This document shows, one piece after another, positions 54,800 to 64,000 of a DNA stretch of 64,000 nt. Positions within the stretch are counted from its first letter, which is position 1. Each line of letters begins with the position of its first letter. The translations under genes and the position numbers were made by a program. The stretch is from Cervus elaphus. Its lineage: Eukaryota; Chordata; Mammalia; Artiodactyla; Cervidae. The stretch spans positions 51,663,616 through 51,727,615 of the forward strand of contig NC_057848.1 of the NCBI RefSeq assembly GCF_910594005.1, given 5' to 3'. Under the pieces are notes generated by a model. That model saw nothing but the letters and a program-made list of their open reading frames with translations, ran no database searches and was not told where the DNA came from.

Positions 54800-55060
54800 T
54801 ATTTTTTTTTGTTTGTTTTTTGGATTTTTTAATTGAGATATGATTGACATATAACATTCTGTTGGTTTCATTGGTACATCATGATTCAATATTTGTTTTT
54901 TATTGGAAAATAATTACAATGTTACATTAGTTTCTGCTGTATAATAAAGTGAATCAGCTATATGTATAAGTATATCCCCTCCCTCTTGAACCTCCCTTCC
55001 GCCACCCAGCCTACTCCTCTAGGTCATCACAGAGAACCCAACTGAGTTCCTTGTGAATGC
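54800..55060 (-). mobile_element. L1 3' ends, antisense, two joined tails
   Basis: A T-rich start and 'ttaattgagatatgattgacatataacattctgttggtttcattggtac' (one L1 tail) are followed by 'tattggaaaataattacaatgttacattagtttctgctgtataataaagtgaatcagctatatg' and 'atcccctccctcttgaacc' (an artiodactyl L1 tail). Both are antisense; probably two successive insertions. Confidence 0.85.
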
Positions 55061-55404
55061 TATTTTATATTTCATAATAAAAATTCCACTATAAGAAAAT
55101 CCAAAAATTTTTTTTTCTGAAAATCCAAATTTATAAAGCCCTGGGGGTAGGTGATATGAGTGAAGTTAAGTTAGAAGATAAAACAGATGGGAAGTATAAA
55201 ATCACATATTTCCTTTAAATAAAGGCTCACATAATAATCCTCTTGAACACCAACACTCCCCAACACTCATACCTGGTCCATTTAAGTGCACCCACACTTC
55301 TTGACAAGTTACCTTATAACTTTCAACCTGAGCCTTTCATTCATTTTATATAACTTTAGTTTCGCCAACACAGTGCCCATCCTAGGGCATGGTAGAGTAG
55401 CCTG
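55061..55404. other. single-copy DNA, nothing recognised
   Basis: About 340 AT-rich bases without a recognised repeat. Confidence 0.42.
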
Positions 55405-55505
55405 TACACAAAATGGAGCATAAATCGGGTCATTGATAACTAAAAGTGAGGCAATATATGTGAAAAAATGTAACAGAAGGCCCGGCACTTAATACATGCT
55501 GTTTT
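55405..55505 (+). mobile_element. MIR-like fragment
   Basis: 'cacaaaatggagcataaatcgggtc', 'tgtgaaaaaatgtaacagaaggcccggcacttaatacatgctg' follows the 3' part of sense MIR loosely. Confidence 0.45.
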
Positions 55506-55779
55506 TACTTTTTAGTGCAAAATACACTACAGACATAATTGATGGAAGAGAAGGTACAATCAGAACCTCAAATCTGATTCCTAAGATGCTCAATATTTTC
55601 TCCAAAATAATTCCAAACTAATCAGTAAAACCAGGAAACTTGTTATATGAACATGAGCCATCTACCTGTCTGGTATCTTAATTTAATTGAGGAAGATGAA
55701 ATAATCTATTTAAGAACACTTTAGAGACTGAGAACAATATCTATGTATAAACACATACATAGACACGTGTGCACACATG

Positions 55780-55795
55780 CACACACACACACACA
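55780..55795. repeat. (AC)8 microsatellite
   Basis: Short AC run preceded by an impure 'acacgtgtgcacacatgc' stretch from about 55749. Confidence 0.9.
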
Positions 55796-56867
55796 ACTGA
55801 ACAAAAGGGATAGAATTACCACCACAAATTCAGATTCAGTATGATAAGTTACATTTTCCATCTTAAAACAAGGAAAATAGACATCTTAATCCAAGTATTG
55901 TATCTATGGTCAATTACCCATATTCTCTTAGGAAGACACTGATTACATAGGGCAAGCAGTGATTAGCAACTGCCTAACAGAAGGAGAAAATCTGCATGAA
56001 AACTCTACATGGAATGGCTAGTGTTCTCCTTTGTCCAGTGGTTGCTGGGAAGAACAGAGATTACATAAAAAGTGAAGCAAGGTGCAGCCAGTCCACTGTT
56101 CAACCTATGAGTTATCACTGACATCTGGTTAAGAAGAGTCCTTTTCTGATATTTGGAGTTACTTAGACTATGGAAATAATATTCATGTATGCCCTACCAC
56201 AAAACTCTGGACTTCCTACAATATTAAAATTTTAAGATACTGTAACAATATTTGAATATCATAGCCTATGTTCAGCTGCTAAAATATCAAACAAGAGACA
56301 GATTCTCGTGTCTACTGATTCACTAAACTAATATTTTCATGACCCTAAGATAATGTTAGCTAGTTCTTTCCCTGGCTTCAAAGCTACAAAGATTGATGAG
56401 ATAAACCTGATGCTCGACTTTGACATTTGTGAAAGTTAAGTTAAGTTTGAAGCTTGTCAAAAGACTGACAGTTCCTCTTTAAAAATAAATTGCCCAGAAT
56501 ATTAAATGATGTTTTATGTACAGGCGCAATTTTATTTTTGCAATATCAAAGAAATTACCAAGGATGGTGTTGGAGGTTTGGGGGGGGGTAACCTTTCAAT
56601 CTTTATTCTGAAGTTGGATTCTGAACCCCTGAGGGTGGCTCCTTTTGAAATTTTTTCCAGTTATAAAGGTCTTAAAGGCTTCATTAATAATTCTGCTTTG
56701 AAAGCATAAAACATCATCCTTGGCCTTGAATCTAGTAGGCTCTCAAGAAAATTGTTGAAGTGTGCTGTGACTTTGTCTTCTTTGGAAGATTTATTATATG
56801 TGGGGAGTACAGGGAGAAAGACCTCTTGGCTCCAAAAATAAGAGATCCATTAAGGAAGCTTTGACAT
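55796..56867. other. repeat-poor AT-rich DNA
   Basis: About 1.1 kb with no repeat recognised. A 67-codon sense frame at 56506-56709 spans a G9 run at 56580-56588 and has no recognisable domain. Confidence 0.42.
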
Positions 56868-57135
56868 GAAGAACAGACTTGTGGTTGCCAAGGGGGATGG
56901 AGGTGGGGGAAGGATAACTTGGGAGTTTGGGACTAGTAGATGCGAACTATTATATATAACATGGGTAAACAATGAGGTACTACTGTCTAGCACAGGGAAC
57001 TATATTTGATATCCTGTGATAGAGCATAATGAAAAAGAATATTAAAAAAGGAAATATATGTATAACTGAGTCACTGTGCTATACAGTATAAATTAACACA
57101 ACACTGTAAATCAAACATATTTCAATACTTTTTTA
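56868..57135 (+). mobile_element. L1 3' UTR
   Basis: 'gaagaacagacttgtggttgccaaggggg', 'acaatgaggtactactgtctagcacagggaactatatttgatatcctgtgatagagcataatg' and 'gtataactgagtcactgtgctatacag...acaacactgtaaatcaaacatatttcaata' are the artiodactyl L1 3' UTR and terminus. Confidence 0.9.
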
Positions 57136-57334
57136 AAAGAGAAACCTTGACATAGCTTTCCTATTTTACAGCTCCATGGAAGAAACAAAGCTGGCAACAG
57201 TGCCAGTGTTGGTGAACCAGATGGTTCTCAATAGCAGCTCCAGAACTGAGACCTAAAGTTGAATGGAATTAAGGAGCATAGGCCACTAGGCTATGGATGG
57301 GAGAGCTCTGAACCAAACTAATGTTTACTTTATT

Positions 57335-57478
57335 GTGATCCGTGGACCACCGCATCAAAATCACCTGGGGAGTTGTTACAAAAGCAGATTCCTGAGCCTT
57401 ATCCCCAGTCTACTGAATCAGATTCTTGACAGGGAAATACCTTGAAACTGCAGTTATACCCATCACCCCCAGGTGACT
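57335..57478. mobile_element. hAT (Charlie/MER-type) non-autonomous transposon
   Basis: 'gtgatccgtggaccaccgcatcaaaatcacctggggagttgttacaaaagcagattcctgagcc' and 'ctactgaatcagattct...caggtgact' match a common placental Charlie-type MER element. Subfamily not assigned. Confidence 0.68.
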
Positions 57479-57497
57479 GTCATGAATAATAAAGCTT

Positions 57498-57915
57498 TGT
57501 TGTTGTTCAGTCACTCTATTGTCTCTGACTCTCTGCGACTCCATGGGCTGCAGCATGCCAGGCTTCCCTGTCCTTCACTGCCTCCCAGAATTTGCTCAAA
57601 CTCATGTCCATTGAGTCAATGATGCCATCCAACCATCTCATCCTATGTCATCCCCTTCTCCTCCTGCCCTCAATCTTTCCCAGCATCAGGGTCTTTTCCA
57701 ATAAGTTGGTTCTTCACATCAGGTGACCAAAGTAACAGAGCTTCAGTATTAATCCTTCCAATGAATATTCAGGACTGATTTCCTTTAGGATTGACTGGTT
57801 TGATCTCCTTGCTGTCCAAGGGACTCTCAAGAGTCTTCTCCAACACCACAGTTCAAAAGCATCAATTCTTCGGCACTCAGGCTTCTTTATGGTCCAGCTC
57901 TCACATCCATACACT
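57498..57915 (-). mobile_element. BovB LINE 3' fragment, antisense
   Basis: From the BovB terminus ('tgttgttcagtcactc') to 'tatggtccagctctcacatccataca'. The antisense frame at 57714-57914 still reads the region after the reverse transcriptase ('MYGCESWTIKK', 'LLRVPWTARRSNQSILKEISPEYSLEG') for 66 codons before breaking. No clear target duplication. Confidence 0.95.
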
Positions 57916-58148
57916 GGGAAACATTAAATTGATGCTTCTGAAACTGGGCTGACATTCCAAGGTATAAATCTTCCAAGAATTCAACATTTGAAAAGTACTT
58001 AACAGTTCATAAAGTAAAACATGAAAACAACAGCCAGGACTACAGAAATATATTTGAGTAGATGCATAGGAATTCGGGAAGAAGTTTCAGCACTACAGGT
58101 TTTCTTATCCCCATCAACCCAGTTTATAGATTACCTAATGTGTTTTTT

Positions 58149-58289
58149 AAAATGCTTCCTGGAATTCCCTGGTGGTCCAGGGGTGAAAACTCAAGAGCTT
58201 TCACTGCTGTGACCTGTATTCAACCCCTGGTAGGGAACTAAGATTTCACAAGCCATCCAAAAAAACGAATAATTTTTTTAAAAGCTTCC
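58149..58289 (+). mobile_element. CHR-2-type SINE
   Basis: 'ggaattccctggtggtccaggggtg', 'ttcaacccctggtagggaactaag' and an A/T-rich tail. Near-duplicates aaaatgcttcc (58149-58159) and aaaagcttcc (about 58280-58289) flank it. Confidence 0.88.
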
Positions 58290-59194
58290 ACCCATTTAAA
58301 CAGAGAAACTCAGGACTATGGCTGAAAGTAGCTACCACATGACCCACCCACTTAGTGGTGGCTTCTGAAAGCTTCGTGGAATAGATAATGGAAGGTGGGG
58401 GCTTAGGGTCACTTGCAATTTCTGGTTAAATACAGATTAAGAAGATCTAAATTAAGAATTTAGATTCAATCTCCAGTGTGGAATATATTTCTCAAGTGTG
58501 ATTTACTTTTTCTATCTGAAAAAAAGTCTGGAGTAGTGAACAATTAACTGAATGACTCCTTGAGTCCCCACAACTTTGCTGGGCCTCAGAGGCTCCTGAA
58601 CATTTCAATGGTCAGCAGCACAAGTCTACATCATATCACAGACAGGAGCCAGGGCTAAATTACTCTAGCCCCAAAAATTCCACAGCCACATAGCTGTTGG
58701 TTTTAATTCAAACAATTCTGAATGTTTTTATATCACCTATCTTTATTAAATAAAAATGTTTTCTTACAATTTCTCTTTCCATAAAGTGGGTTGGTGACAA
58801 GATAATCAGAAGGGGACAATCCAGCACAGACATTCTTATCATTACGGGCTCTAAGTAAATGGGCTTCAGTTAAAAACAGACAGGGCTGTATCTGAGACCT
58901 ATGTGGCTGCCCTGTCACACGTTGTCCACTGCTTTCCAAAACACTCCTCCTTCCCTGGGATAGGCATTACACATAAAAAAAAGTTGTCAAATACATCTAA
59001 GAGACACTGAGATGTACAAAATTAACTGATTTCTTTCCTGCAGGACTTCCAAGAGTTTTTCTTATACTAATCTGCATCGAGAATCTCCATGAGAAACATA
59101 GCATGCAGCTCTTCACAAACTTACATTTATTTGTTGATTCCTTTTCCATAGAGTAGCTTCAATGAGCAGTTCCCCACCCCTTCCTCACATGCCA
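58290..59194. other. repeat-poor DNA
   Basis: About 900 bases with no repeat recognised; a 68-codon antisense frame at 58733-58939 has no recognisable domain. Confidence 0.42.
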
Positions 59195-59495
59195 CCCCAG
59201 CCACCCAAACAAGTCATGCTCAAAGAGACTGACCTGACCACTTTCTCCAAGGGAGCCCTGATCTCATTTGGCTCTATCCATCTAGTTGCCTTTATTTGCT
59301 TCCTGGCACTTACCACTACCTAATAAAAATATGGGGTTTTTAGATTATTTGTCTGATTTAGTCCATCTCCTCTACTAGATGAGAAGCTCCAGAAGAGCAG
59401 GAGATGTATCTCTTCAACACAACTGCTTTGGTTCTAGTGCCTAGAACAGTGTCTAACATATAGCAAGCACCTCATCAACATTTGTTGAAAGAAAA
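59195..59495 (+). mobile_element. L2 LINE 3' end
   Basis: 'tgcctttatttgcttcctggcacttaccactacc', 'ctagatgagaagctccagaagagcaggagatgtatctc', 'ctagtgcctagaacagtgtctaacatatagcaagcacctcatcaacatttgttgaa': sense L2 terminus. Confidence 0.85.
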
Positions 59496-59792
59496 AGCAA
59501 ACTAAATAGTTGACTAACTACCTTTTGGTCACCATACACCAAGAAACATTAACGTTGATATCAGACGACCAAACCAGTATCACCACCCAGTATCATACAG
59601 AGCAGGTGATGTGAAAGAGGGAGGTGGCCTGTCCTAACTGCTTTCTGGGCAGCTCTGAACTATGCAGCTCAGCAATGTCAGCTGAATTCTCACATTTTCT
59701 CAAATCAAACTTTTGAGATTTAGTCTGTCTTGAGAAGATATGACATTGCCTGAAATATTCTGTGTCTTACATCCTGGTACTGTATCATTTAG
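59496..59792. other. single-copy DNA, nothing recognised
   Basis: About 300 bases without a repeat or gene signature. Confidence 0.42.
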
Positions 59793-59981
59793 ACCAATGG
59801 TCACCAACCTTTGTGGCACCAGGGACTGGTTTTGTGGAAGACAATTTTTCCATGGATGGGGTAGACGTGTGGTTTCGGGATAATTCAAGTGCATTACATT
59901 TATTGTGCATTTTATTTCTATTATTATGTCAGTTCCACCTCAGATCATCAAGCATTAGATTCCCAAGTTTAGAGACCCCTG
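59793..59981. mobile_element. hAT-type non-autonomous DNA transposon
   Basis: 'atggtcaccaacctttgtggcaccagggactggttttgtggaagacaatttttccatgga' on the left and 'ttccacctcagatcatcaagcattagattcc...agagacccctga' on the right match a widespread mammalian element with 'caggggtcccc' termini. Internally deleted. Confidence 0.7.
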
Positions 59982-61199
59982 ATTTAGACAATAGGACAAT
60001 AAGATATTTCCATGTTCGATAACAGAAAAATAAATTGCATTGCCTGTACTATTAACTGAATTTCTAGCAGCTAATCCTCACATATCAAGGCCATCCTGGC
60101 ATTGTAGTAAGTACCCTAAACCACATCACAGATTAGATAACATAGGCTTTTAACTACCCTGGACCAAGGGAAAGGGTGAAGACAAAGAACCAAGAATTAC
60201 AGCATTTCATTATTAGAAATGAAGCTAGGTAGAAAAATAAAGACAACACAAATGAACTCTAAGGATAAGGTGGTGGAGTTGGGCTTGTTCACACAAAATC
60301 TGTTCCCAATATTTCATGAAAACAACAATAATAAACATAAAATACAGAGCAAACAAAACAAAGCCACACATTCATGCCACAATAAAACTGAAGCTAACAG
60401 AAATGAGAAATGGAAGATTCTCAGAATTAATACAGCTCTCACCAAGCTCCTTTCTCCCATGAATTAGTACAGTGGAAAGAATGTGAGTGTATAAAAATCA
60501 TGAAAGTACACTGAAAGGCAAAGATCTGAAATATCTTTCAAGAAGAGAAGTTACTCCTTACCAGCTCAGAATCTTGCCAATTTACAGAGGAAACAGCAGG
60601 AGAGTCAGTAAGGCTTCATTCTGGGTTTTGCGGGCTAGAGCAGACGCAGGAGTGAGAAGACAAAACAATCATCATCACCGACAGGTCATTTTTTTCTGTC
60701 AACAACTGAGACTGGACAGAATAGAAAACAAACAAGCAATTAAGTACGATGAAATTGGAGTAGTTAGGGACTCAGAAAGAAGAGGCACATGGACATGACC
60801 TGATGAATTTCCCCCTCCAAGTATGCAAGAAAGTAGTGCTGTGGCCAAAACCCAAAGGTTTGTATGCTTTATCTCTAAGGTCTAAGATGGAAGGATAGAG
60901 TGGGAAAAGTTGATTTCTGGCATTAACATACTTTTTGAAAGGGAAGATACTAGGCTTCATCTTGAGTTAGATGACAACCTGGAGCTGGAGACATCAATGT
61001 GGAATAAATGGTTCTGCCACCTGGGTCAGTGGTTCCCAGTCATTATTATGCAGAGGAAATCATCACACTATATACAGAACATTTCTGAGAAGTCTTTTAA
61101 CTTAAACATGAATGCAATGAAATTGTGTAGAATAAAAACTCTGCAAAAATACTATAGGAAAGAGATGGGGTGGGGAAAAGCAAGGGAAAGAAGGAGGGA
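59982..61199. other. AT-rich DNA, possibly old LINE upstream sequence
   Basis: No confident element. 60210-60460 and 60500-60780 are A-rich in sense and could be diverged LINE ORF1-type sequence continuous with the L1 to the right, but I cannot show it. Confidence 0.35.
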
Positions 61200-62580
61200 G
61201 AGAAGGAAATACAGATGATGAATCTGTGCCTGAAGAAAACATTCCCACTAAAGAAAAGAAATATTTCCAGAGCACATAGAGTCATTGAAACAAGACATCA
61301 AAGACAAATGATAAAACAATGGAATGATAAGAATGAGATGAAAAGGGAGACTACAGAGCTAAGAAAACAAATTGAAAACCAAAACAGCATTACTGAACTA
61401 TGAAACATATTACATACCATAAAAATGATGAAAGAAGAAAGCAGAGGTTATGATATTAATAACAGAGAAGATTGAATTCAAGGAAAAAAGTGTTTTGATA
61501 AAGGACACCATCCACAATAAGGATATAACTGCCATAAATATTCATACACCAAATAACAGAATCAGAATACACAGAACATAAACTACATAAAATGCAAGGA
61601 GATATCCCTAAAAACCCATGGTAGTAGGAGTACATCTTAACACGTTTCTGTCATCTAAGACAAAATATACTCAAGAATAGCAAGGAACATTCTGAAAGAA
61701 GTATAGAACAAAATTAAGAGCACTGTGAAGCTGCGAAGATTAAAAGAATTTAATAAAGTAGAAGAAACAAGTAAATCAATGGAATACAGTACAGTTCAGA
61801 ATTAGACTAATGTGCATATGAAGGTTCAGTGTTTGACAAAGATGACATTTCACATCAGCAAAGAAGATATGTATAATTCAATTAATATGTTGGGAATATG
61901 TGGCCATTTCAGGAAAAGGCTGAATTTCTTCTGCATTTATTATAATAAAATAAATCTTCTCTGGATTAAATATTTCAACAATGAAAAAAACAAAACCATA
62001 AAATTGCTAGGTAAAATCACAGGGAGACTAATTCATAAACTTGAAGCTAGAAGTACTTTCAAAACAGAATACAAATCTCAGAATCCAAAAAGAAAAAGAC
62101 AAATAAAACTGACTCCAAACAAATGTAAGGCTTATTTTATTGACAATTCCAAAAACAAAAGACAGATTGAAAGAGTGTTTGCAGCATATATGACAAACAA
62201 ATGACTGTCTCTTCATTCACAATAAGATTGTAAAAATCAATGACTAAAGGATGAACAGCCCCCAAAGAAAAAGAGGCAAAGAATATTAGCAGGCATTTCT
62301 CAGAAAATGAAACATAAATGGCCATTAAACATTTGAAATGATGCTTGACCTTATTCATGATTAATGAAATGCAAATAAAGACAGCTATGAAGGTGCCTTT
62401 TTCACCCATCAGATTCTCAATAATTCAAAAGCTCACCAAGATAAGAAGTAACGGGCACTCTCATACGCTCTCACATACTGTTGGTGGAAATGCAAATTGG
62501 TCCCACCTCTGGGGAGGCTAAATGAACAATAGAGAAATTCTATGTATCCAAGAATAATCACTACTGGAAAAGGGGCCACT
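61200..62580 (+). mobile_element. old L1 LINE, sense, highly diverged
   Basis: 61430-61660 has 'gattgaattcaaggaaaaaag', 'cacaataaggatataactgccataaatattcatacacc' and 'acataaaatgcaaggagata', the L1 ORF2 5' part. 62240-62560 has 'cccaaagaaaaagaggc', 'aatgcaaataaagacagctatgaaggtgc' and 'tcacatactgttggtggaaatgcaaattgg', the ORF2 3' part. A coiled-coil-like stretch of Glu/Lys/Asn-rich codons at 61290-61400 may be ORF1-derived. Frames up to 130 codons are broken remnants. Confidence 0.6.
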
Positions 62581-62591
62581 TAAACAAAAGC

Positions 62592-62676
62592 TATTGGGTT
62601 GGCCAAAAAGTTCTCTCAGGCTTTTCTCAGCAGCCTACAAGAAAAAAATCAAATGAGTTTTTTGGCCAACCCAATA
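62592..62676. mobile_element. mariner-derived MITE (palindromic)
   Basis: The outer 18 bases of each arm (tattgggttggccaaaaa and its complement) are perfectly inverted, with TA at both ends. Best preserved terminus of the three MITEs here. Confidence 0.93.
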
Positions 62677-63134
62677 CTTAAAATGAGAGCCAGATATCAC
62701 AGACTTTCACTAAATTTAATTGGAATTTTATTTTTAAAAAATTAATGAAAACTGAGTCTGCTCAATCTTTTTTTTTAAAAAAGAAAGATTTCATGCAACT
62801 ATACATGAAAATTACAATGTAATTTTCAAATACTGGTTGCAGATTTCCTTGCTGCGACTTTTCTAAAAAAAAAATGGCATGATATTGCAATAGGCATCTT
62901 TCTTATTTTACAACAGGATCATAAACAATAAGCTTTATGATTACCTCAATTTTCCCAAGGACCCTATTTGTATGAATTTGTTCTTTTCCTCAAAAATAAA
63001 CTTTGCCAAGTCCTTACCCGTCAAAGGCTTTTTAAAAGTCAACCAAATCTCCACTTTCAACAACTTCATTAAATTTTGTATCTTTTACAAAATTTGATAT
63101 TTCATTTTGTGATTGATCTGTACTTTCAAAAATA
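62677..63134. other. AT-rich DNA between two mariner elements
   Basis: About 450 AT-rich bases with several T and A homopolymers; no element named. Confidence 0.4.
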
Positions 63135-64000
63135 CAGAAGTGGTGCAAAAGTAATTGTGGTTTCAGGCTGTGAATTTTAAATCATTATGAAAAGTGAAAG
63201 TGAAGCCACTCAGTCATGTCCAACCCTCTGCAACCCCATGGACTGTAGCCTACCAGGCTCCTCTGTCCATGGGATTTTCCAGGCAAGAGTACTGGAGCAG
63301 GTTGCCATTTCCCTTTCCAGGGAATCTTCCCAACCCAGGGATCAAACCTCGGTCTCCCGCATTATAGGCAGACGCTTTTACTGTCTGAGCCACCAGAGAA
63401 GTCATTATAACTAGGCTGAAACACACGTTTATTAATCAAAATAGGAACCATTACAATCAACACATTTTTGCCAATGAGAAATATGTTTGTTTATACCTGT
63501 AGTGTAAAAATATGTGCTTCAGGATTTGATGACCTCTTGGAAAGCATTTTCTGCATCCTGCTGGTTATGCAAGCATTTTCCGTGCAAAAGATTGTCTAGA
63601 TGCTTAAAGAAGTAGTAGTTGGTTGCCAAGAGGTCAGGTGAATATGGCAGAAGAGGCAAAACTTCATAGCCCAATTCACTCAACTTTTGAAGCTTTGGTT
63701 GTATGACTTGTGGTTGGGTATTGTCTTGAGAAAGAGTTGGGCCCTTTCTGCTGACCAATGCCAGCTGCAGGTGTTGCAGTTTTCAGTGCATCTCATCGAT
63801 TTGCTGAGCATACTTCTCAGATGTAATGGTTTCACTGGGATTCAGAAAGCTGTAGTCGATCAGACTAGCAGCAGACTACCAAACAGTGACCATGATGTTT
63901 TTTTGGTGCAAGTTTGGTCTGGGGAAATGCTTTGGAGCTTCATCTCAGTCCAACCACTGAGCTTGTTGTCACAGTTATCATATACAATCCACTTTTCATC
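63135..64000 (-). mobile_element. Hsmar1-like mariner transposon, antisense, 3' part; runs past the right edge
   Basis: Begins after TA with the terminus 'ggtgcaaaagtaattgtggttt' (63142-63163). The transposase is on the minus strand: the last part (63519-63758) reads 'VSRKGPTLSQDN' then 'YSPDLLATNYYFFKHLDN' and 'HNQQDAENAFQEV', closely resembling the Hsmar1-derived half of SETMAR. 'DEKWIVYDN' near 63970-64000 carries the first catalytic Asp. The spacing from the second Asp to the third position is 34 residues, as in D,D34D mariners, but the third residue is Asn (63618-63620). At least one frameshift lies between 63760 and 63960. The 5' half is outside the window. Confidence 0.88.
63182..63408 (-). 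mobile_element. Bov-tA SINE nested in the mariner, with 7-bp target duplication
   Basis: Antisense copy (63189-63401), 'gaaaagtgaaagtgaagccactcagtc' to 'gagccaccagagaag'. The repeat tcattat at 63182-63188 and 63402-63408 lies in the mariner 3' non-coding part, so the SINE is the younger insertion. Confidence 0.95.

Noticed and set aside
61812..62204. 130-codon sense frame rich in Lys/Asn
   Set aside because: Lies within diverged L1 sequence and reflects A-rich composition.

Overview
This is nuclear DNA from a ruminant, most likely a bovid (cattle, sheep, goat or a relative). The diagnosis rests on the repeats: 5'-truncated BovB (RTE-type) LINEs, tRNA-Glu-derived Bov-tA SINEs, Bov-A2 dimers, CHR-2 SINEs shared by cetartiodactyls, bovine-type L1 3' ends, and mariner elements with the ruminant 'ttgggttggccaaaaagttc' terminus. 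Under them lies an older placental layer of L2, MIR, MLT1-type LTR and hAT fragments.

I find no protein-coding gene, exon series, rRNA, tRNA gene, CRISPR array or CpG island. Open stretches are short. The longest (about 200 residues) lie in the decayed reverse-transcriptase region of a BovB copy at 7846-9053, which has several frameshifts and a lost catalytic Asp. The window is best read as intergenic or deep intronic sequence; no neighbouring gene can be named.

Layout. 1-7.8 kb: MIR, L2, MER5A-like hAT, two young SINEs, an L1 tail and an MLT1-type LTR. 7.8-9.1 kb: the longest BovB copy. 9.5-14.9 kb: SINEs, an L2 broken by BovB and by a mariner MITE, an old antisense L1 and an LTR. 17.3-19.0 kb: two L2 copies head to tail. 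20.4-27.8 kb: SINEs, a second MITE, microsatellites, CHR-2, an L2 with a MIR inside it, and two L1 tails. 27.9-34.2 kb: L2-rich DNA with L1, SINE, BovB and MIR insertions. 34.2-39 kb and 40.6-46.9 kb: mostly repeat-poor single-copy DNA with possible conserved non-coding elements. 46.9-52.1 kb: two long antisense L2 copies with SINE and BovB insertions. 52.1-62.6 kb: sparse repeats, a BovB fragment and an old sense L1. 62.6-64 kb: a third MITE and an Hsmar1-like mariner that runs off the right edge and carries a nested SINE.

The most unusual items are small: a 74-bp mRNA 3'-end retrocopy with a 26-bp target duplication; a T-run bounded by a 9-bp duplication (possible tail-only retroinsertion); a 21-bp-arm hairpin made from L2-like ends (possible microRNA precursor); an L1 tail with extra 3' sequence inside a 17-bp duplication; a mariner transposase fragment with Asn at the third catalytic Asp; and a dispersed repeat seen twice that I cannot name. 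Repeat family names come from remembered consensus features, not from a database search. Duplication coordinates and codons were read directly from the sequence.
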